Source: a virus. Taken from it: DNA of 34,692 nucleotides. How positions within the stretch are numbered: position 1 is the stretch's first letter; each line of letters begins with the position of its first letter. The notes beneath the pieces are model-generated. The model was not told the DNA's origin, did no database searches, and worked only from the letters and a program-made list of their open reading frames with translations. The stretch is taken from IMG/VR virus record IMGVR_UViG_3300011114_000680, positions 1 through 34,692 of that record. The stretch is one strand, 5' to 3'. Below, in pieces: positions 31,441-34,692 of the stretch. The translations under genes and the position numbers were made by a program.

Positions 31441-31856
31441 GCTTGTTCTCCTCTTGGTGCCACCACATTGATGTCAATCACTGATGGCTTGTCATCCTGG
31501 TCAGGGTTGTCTAACAGACCACTGGCCTTAGCCAGCAGTCGCAAAACACCCACCTTGTCATACAGCTCAATCTCCAACGTGCTGTTGCCGTCCTTGTCAG
31601 TCCGCACACGCACGTTCTTGATCGCCTGCAGCGCATGGTCAGGTATATCGCTGGCACGCTTGACACGCACATTGCCAGCATCATCCCAATCCATGATGTC
31701 TGTGATCTTGGTGTTGGCCATGCAAAGCAGCGCATAAGCCACCGCCTCACGGTTGGCCACAATGGTGCTAGAACGCTCCAGCCTCCTTTGCACAGACCTC
31801 ACCCCACCCCAGTTTGTCAGGGGCGGGATCACATTGGTTTGCTTCGGTCTTGCCAT
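31437..31856 (-). CDS. terS: Terminase small subunit-like protein, 139 aa
   Basis: It lies upstream of the large subunit and has the expected size. A basic N-terminus with a likely helix-turn-helix (GVRSVQRRLERSSTIVANRE) is followed by ITDIMDWDDAGNVRVKRASD and IPDHALQAIKNVRVRTDKDG, a common pattern in small subunits of the Terminase_2 type. It would bind the packaging site. TGATG overlap with the OB-fold gene. Confidence 0.75.
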   Translation of the reverse strand: MARPKQTNVIPPLTNWGGVRSVQRRLERSSTIVANREAVAYALLCMANTKITDIMDWDDAGNVRVKRASDIPDHALQAIKNVRVRTDKDGNSTLEIELYDKVGVLRLLAKASGLLDNPDQDDKPSVIDINVVAPRGEQA

Positions 31857-32119
31857 CAGAAGGGTATATCGTCATCGTTGTCCGGCACCATCGCCTTAGC
31901 CTGCGCATACGGCTGGCCACCACCCTGCTGCTGGCACAGGTCACCAATGGCCAGGCTGATCCAGGGCTCACCAGCGCTGGTCTTCTTGCTCCAGCCAGAC
32001 ACCCAGCGCACCTCACCGTTGGGCAGCATCACCCTGCCTTTCAAGTTCGGTTGGCGCTCCTCTGTCCTCTTGTCGTTCTTGAACAGGCTGCCCTGTCCAG
32101 CTCTCATCTCGTATGCCAT
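31856..32119 (-). CDS. OB-fold / single-strand-binding-like protein, 87 aa
   Basis: ATG 32119 follows AAGGAG with 6 bases; the frame upstream is in non-coding G-rich DNA. The start MAYEMRAGQGSLFKNDKRTE and NLKGRVMLPNGEVRWVSGWS resemble DUF736-like small OB-fold proteins, while the end PDNDDDIPF is the acidic tip by which single-strand-binding proteins recruit partners. Likely a phage SSB for the recombination and replication genes. Confidence 0.7.
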   Translation of the reverse strand: MAYEMRAGQGSLFKNDKRTEERQPNLKGRVMLPNGEVRWVSGWSKKTSAGEPWISLAIGDLCQQQGGGQPYAQAKAMVPDNDDDIPF

Positions 32120-32461
32120 CAAATGCTCCTTTTGGTGATTGTTACAAAAAAGTGGGGAAAATTTTGGGGAGGGCCCCGGTCGCCAGCGGTAGGGGGGAGG
32201 GGGCAAGGGTGCCGATTTCTACCCGGCTGCAGACCGACGACCGCCAGCGCCACCGCAGGCAGCATGCAGGCCTGGCACCGCCAGCAGCCAGACACCCCTC
32301 GATCTGCCCAGGCTGTACAAAATCCATACGTTCGTCTGCGATTTGGACAGACAGAATTACAGGCTCTACAACGCACCGAAAGGTCGAGTGGCTACCTACC
32401 CCTTGACCCGCCTTAGATCGTGGCTGGAAGGCTGGTTTCTGTGGCTTGGCGAGGCATTGGC
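32120..32461. other. 342-bp gap with G-runs, no convincing gene
   Basis: Between the initiator stop and the OB-fold start. The part 32152-32209 has runs of 4-6 G on the plus strand and an AAAATTTT core flanked by GGGG. A GTG-started frame (32119-32376, minus) opens with several Cys (CRACNSVC, YGFC) but has no ribosome site and runs into the G-runs, so I do not call it. A leftward promoter is expected here but no clear pair was found. A GGGG/CCCC stem before AAAATTTT on the minus strand is a weak terminator candidate. Confidence 0.5.
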
Positions 32462-33388
32462 TCATCGGACATCTGCCTGCAACTGCCGGATGCCAGCGAT
32501 CAGGACGGCGCTGCTGGGCTCGATACCCTCGGCCTTGTACAGCGGCAGCAGGGTGTCCAGGTTGTCGGCGATCTGCTTGGCTGTCATGCCTTCCGCGATC
32601 AACTCGTCAACTCCGACGATGCCTAAAACAGAATTCAGACTTGTTAATAACTCCTTACTTATATCCTGACTGTTACTAGTGTTCCCTGTGTTTCTCGCTA
32701 CCTCTGGATGTTGCCTATCATGTTGCCTATGTGATGAGTTATCCACAGCCTGTTGGTTGCTCTCATTGGCTACCTCTGGATGTTGCTTATGAGTGCCTTT
32801 GGATTGGTGCTTTTTGATGGCTTCCTTCATCTCTTTGACTGTCCTGGTTTCGCCTGTTTTTGGCATGTTGTAGACCTTTGTGGTTGGCTGCTTGAGTACT
32901 TTGCTGATTGCTTGGGCGACCCTGCGTTGGCCCTCTGGATCTGGCTGTTCTGCTTGCATGACTTGCTCCTTCTTGATGGCTGGTGGCCTGGTGTCTTCCT
33001 GCGGGCTGGTGATGGCCATGGCATCTTCTGCGCTCATGGTCGGATCGAATATGACCCTGAGCGTGTTGGATCGCTCGCCTCTGAAACCCTTGCGGATGAT
33101 CTCCACATAACCCGTGTCTCTGAGCTTGGCGATCTGCCTGGTGATGGCTTGGCGACTGAGCTTGAGGTCTTGCGCGAGTCTGGCCTGGCTCACCCAGGTG
33201 ATCCCAGCCCGGTTGCAGTAGCTGCACAGCACGATCAGAGCTCTGAGCGTTGCCCCATGCAGCCGCTCGTCTGTGCCAGCCCTGATCGGAATGACCGCCA
33301 AGCTGCGCTGATCCGGCGGCGCGTCCTTCTCTTTGATGCGCGGCTTCTTGGGCAGGTGAAATACAACCTGGTCAGGCATGGCACTCAT
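32462..33388 (-). CDS. Replication initiator-like winged-helix protein, 308 aa
   Basis: A winged helix-turn-helix domain (about 44-115) includes ITWVSQARLAQDLKLSRQAI and TRQIAKLRDTGYVEIIRKGF, as in phage replication proteins of the lambda O/RepA kind. A long Gln/Lys/His-rich linker (about 150-235) and a helical C-terminal domain (SKELLTSLNSVLGIVGVDEL) follow. The linker DNA holds iterons, a DnaA box and an AT-rich stretch, as in lambda O. ATG 33388 is chosen for its ATGA overlap; ATG 33403 is possible. It probably loads host helicase at that origin. Confidence 0.78.
   Translation of the reverse strand: MSAMPDQVVFHLPKKPRIKEKDAPPDQRSLAVIPIRAGTDERLHGATLRALIVLCSYCNRAGITWVSQARLAQDLKLSRQAITRQIAKLRDTGYVEIIRKGFRGERSNTLRVIFDPTMSAEDAMAITSPQEDTRPPAIKKEQVMQAEQPDPEGQRRVAQAISKVLKQPTTKVYNMPKTGETRTVKEMKEAIKKHQSKGTHKQHPEVANESNQQAVDNSSHRQHDRQHPEVARNTGNTSNSQDISKELLTSLNSVLGIVGVDELIAEGMTAKQIADNLDTLLPLYKAEGIEPSSAVLIAGIRQLQADVR
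32629..32690. other. AT-rich stretch, candidate DNA-unwinding element
   Basis: Clearly richer in A and T than its surroundings, with TTGTTAATAACTCC and TTACTTATATCC. It is on the 3' side of the initiator linker, adjacent to the iterons and DnaA box. Its position fits the melting region of an origin. Confidence 0.5.
32697..32790. repeat. Origin iterons: TGTTGC(C/T)TAT three times, in two GCTACCTCTGGATGTTGC units
   Basis: TGTTGCCTAT occurs at 32709 and 32721, and TGTTGCTTAT at 32781; spacings are 12 and 60 bp. Two 18-bp copies of GCTACCTCTGGATGTTGC begin at 32697 and 32769, 72 bp apart. The repeats code for QHPEVA-type repeats of the initiator linker, so part of the repetition could reflect the protein. 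Confidence 0.6.
32739..32747 (+). promoter_or_regulatory. Perfect DnaA box (TTATCCACA)
   Basis: A consensus DnaA-binding nonamer lies between the iterons and beside the AT-rich stretch. A chance match in one place of a 34-kb genome is possible, but its position inside the initiator gene and between iterons supports a working origin that uses host DnaA. Confidence 0.65.
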
Positions 33389-33678
33389 TTGCTCGCCTTC
33401 CAAAGCGCTGTGACCAGTTGTGCCAGCTCATTGGCTGCAGCCTCTCCGCGCTGGTCTTTGACCGACAGGATGTAGTCCCGCCTGCTGATCTGCGGTGTTG
33501 ACTTGCGCCTGCGGTTGACCGTGACCGGCAGCGTGTCCAGCACCCACTTGGCTTCGGTGTAGGCGCGGTATTGCAGGCTGTAGTTGCCCACCTGGCTGCC
33601 GTCGGGCAGCGTGATGAGCCTGGCATCTGGGTGCTGCTTGCCGCATGCATGGCAGGTGAGCTCATCTGCCAAGTACAC
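33385..33678 (-). CDS. Small CxxC hypothetical protein, 97 aa
   Basis: The frame is open to ATG 33768, but that would overlap the RHH gene by over 100 bp, so GTG 33678 is preferred, giving a 17-base overlap. Contains TCHACGKQHPDARLI with one CxxC pair, GNYSLQYRAYTEAKWVLDTL and a basic stretch (VNRRRKSTPQISRRDY). It lies just before the initiator. No known family; it may bind metal or DNA. The start is uncertain. Confidence 0.6.
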   Translation of the reverse strand: MYLADELTCHACGKQHPDARLITLPDGSQVGNYSLQYRAYTEAKWVLDTLPVTVNRRRKSTPQISRRDYILSVKDQRGEAAANELAQLVTALWKASK

Positions 33679-33862
33679 GGTTGATGATCCTGGCGCCAAG
33701 GCCGCTGTGCTTTGCTTGCCACTTGCGCTCCAGCTCTGCCGACAGCTGTTTGCGTAACCAGGCTGCACCGCCCAGCTCTTTGAATACTTCTTTTTGGCTT
33801 GCTGTCACGCGAACTGCGACGCTGATTTGCTTGCCGGTGATATCACTCTTTGGTCTTGGCAT
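33662..33862 (-). CDS. Small DNA-binding-like (ribbon-helix-helix type) protein, 66 aa
   Basis: A basic N-terminus (MPRPKSDITGKQISVAVRVT) that resembles the beta strand of ribbon-helix-helix proteins is followed by helix ASQKEVFKELGGAAWLRKQL. Overlaps the 71-aa gene by 20 bp. A GTGATATCAC palindrome (33837-33846) lies inside its own first codons. It may be a regulator of the early leftward genes. Confidence 0.65.
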   Translation of the reverse strand: MPRPKSDITGKQISVAVRVTASQKEVFKELGGAAWLRKQLSAELERKWQAKHSGLGARIINRVLGR

Positions 33863-34058
33863 TACTGTCCTTCAAAACTTCCTGATTCAATTCGTATGCA
33901 ATCCTGCGCACCGCATCCAGCAGCTCACGCAGGTCGTCAATGGTTTGCTGCTCTCGTTTGATCTGCTGGCGCAGCTGCTGGAATTCGCTGTCTGCTTCCT
34001 CGCTGTGCCGGACAACACCTTCGTCGTCGCAGAACAGCTTGACGTAACTTACATGCAT
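33843..34058 (-). CDS. Coiled-coil hypothetical protein, 71 aa
   Basis: ATG 34058 follows GGAG and overlaps the stop of the 33-aa gene as TGATG; the earlier open frame lacks a ribosome site. Starts MHVSYVKLFCDDEGVVRHSE; then a charged coil (FQQLRQQIKREQQTIDDLRE). Probably a dimer. Unknown function in the early replication block. Confidence 0.7.
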   Translation of the reverse strand: MHVSYVKLFCDDEGVVRHSEEADSEFQQLRQQIKREQQTIDDLRELLDAVRRIAYELNQEVLKDSNAKTKE

Positions 34059-34159
34059 CACTCGATCTCCAAGAATTTCAGCATCGCCCACAGCGCCAGC
34101 AAGGTGATGAGCGAGCCCAGCAACATCAGCAAAACAACCCAAAAAACAGTCATCAACAT
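34058..34159 (-). CDS. Small membrane peptide, 33 aa
   Basis: ATG 34159 has an excellent GGAGG site 7 bases upstream, lying in the resolvase end. Nearly the whole peptide is hydrophobic (VFWVVLLMLLGSLITLLALW), then a short charged end KFLEIE, that is, one membrane helix. Coupled to both neighbours by overlaps. It may affect the host membrane early in infection; no family recognised. Confidence 0.6.
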   Translation of the reverse strand: MLMTVFWVVLLMLLGSLITLLALWAMLKFLEIE

Positions 34160-34620
34160 AATTCCACCTCCAAAGCCCAATGCAGCAGTGCCAGCGCGTC
34201 TGCTTCGTTGTCGTCTGTCACCGGATGGCCACGCAGTTGCATGGCCTCGACCATGGCCAGCTTGTCAGCGTTGCCCCTGCCGGTCGCGTGCTTCTTGATG
34301 GTGCCCACCGGCACGCCCTGGTAAGGGATCTTGTGCTGCTCGCACCAGGCTGTGAGCGTGGCCATCAAGCCACCGTAAACGTGAGCCGAGTCGGTGCTGG
34401 CATGCCGCCTGACCTCTTCAAAGTAGACGGCCTGCAGCTCGCCATTAAGCGTGCCGTTGAGCTGGCCAAGCCACTGCTTGAAGCGCAGATAGCGCATGCC
34501 GCCACCTTCGTACCTGGTTGGCTTAAAGCTGGCCCAGCCGTGGACGATGATGCCGTCCATGGGTCTGCAGGCCCAGCCAGTGGTGGTGCCCAGGTCAAGC
34601 GCCAGCACCTGCTCATTCAT
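34153..34620 (-). CDS. RuvC-like Holliday junction resolvase, 155 aa
   Basis: Cuts branched DNA left by recombination and replication so that it can be packaged. The RNase H-like motifs are visible: LALDLGTTTGWA with Asp9, AVYFEEV with Glu68/69, and TDDNEADALAL with acidic ligands near 136-141. Full length for the phage type. In the first block of the leftward operon, it complements the exonuclease/RecT pair on the other arm. Confidence 0.9.
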   Translation of the reverse strand: MNEQVLALDLGTTTGWACRPMDGIIVHGWASFKPTRYEGGGMRYLRFKQWLGQLNGTLNGELQAVYFEEVRRHASTDSAHVYGGLMATLTAWCEQHKIPYQGVPVGTIKKHATGRGNADKLAMVEAMQLRGHPVTDDNEADALALLHWALEVELC

Positions 34621-34692
34621 CTGCAGGCTCCTGGTTCAGGGCAGGGCAGATGTCGCCCGTGGCCATGAGCGCGAGCTCGACCAGGTACCCTG
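34510..34692. repeat. Terminal direct repeat, right copy
   Basis: Matches 1-183 except at 34636 and 34688. The end copy cuts the 45-aa gene after its first bases. See the left copy for interpretation. Confidence 0.93.

Noticed and set aside
32142-32465. A 107-codon frame on the minus strand in the G-run gap
   Set aside because: No ribosome site, runs through the G-runs, and the composition is not protein-like.
1-34692. tRNA genes or CRISPR arrays
   Set aside because: No cloverleaf with a GGTTCGAATCC-type T arm and no spaced direct repeats were found by eye; the repeated Ser/Ala codons at 10926-11156 are coding.

Overview
The window is a complete, or nearly complete, genome of a tailed phage with a short T7-like tail (podovirus type). 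The first 183 bases recur at the end with two mismatches, so the contig closes on itself as a circle of about 34,509 bp. The virion genes follow the T7 order: terminase, portal, scaffold, capsid, tail tubes A and B, internal virion proteins, tail fibre, lysis. No RNA polymerase, DNA polymerase, helicase or primase gene is visible. Compact T7-like podoviruses without their own RNA polymerase are known from aquatic bacteria (the HTVC010P type of about 35 kb is one I recall). The moderately high GC, the frequent TTG and CTG leucine codons, and small accessory proteins resembling those of Bordetella and Burkholderia phages suggest a betaproteobacterial, possibly freshwater, host. The host call is inference only.

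Layout. Positions 427-613 hold a divergent promoter region. Rightward (614-4688, + strand) run a small serine recombinase, four small unknown proteins, a YqaJ/lambda-type exonuclease, a 59-aa protein and a RecT-like annealing protein. Leftward (- strand, crossing the contig joint from 426 to 34,620 and continuing down to 4677) runs everything else. First come a ribbon-helix-helix regulator, a 45-aa protein, a RuvC-like resolvase, a 33-aa membrane peptide, more small proteins and a winged-helix replication initiator that carries a probable origin inside its gene (iterons, a perfect DnaA box, an AT-rich stretch). After a 342-bp gap with G-runs come an OB-fold/SSB-like protein, the small and large terminase subunits, a cupin protein behind its own palindrome-rich promoter, coiled-coil and small conserved proteins, portal, a Bbp19-like protein and scaffold.

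The capsid gene and a 95-aa structural gene form an insulated unit. A strong terminator and a sigma70-like promoter lie upstream, and a second hairpin terminator lies downstream. Then follow tail tubes A and B, a gp14-like protein, a gp15-like protein, two very large (about 930-950 aa) presumed ejection proteins, the T7-type tail fibre, a LamG/SPRY adhesin, a 60-aa protein, a C1q-like fibre protein, and a lysis cassette with several membrane proteins, an i-spanin with a nested o-spanin, and an M15 peptidase endolysin. The leftward and rightward units meet tail to tail, overlapping by 12 bp at 4677-4688.

How it may work (inference): host RNA polymerase reads both arms. The initiator opens its own origin with host DnaA and host replisome. 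Exonuclease, RecT, SSB-like protein and RuvC process concatemers, which the terminase packages. The serine recombinase is the only integrase or resolvase candidate, and no CI-like repressor is visible, so temperate status is open.
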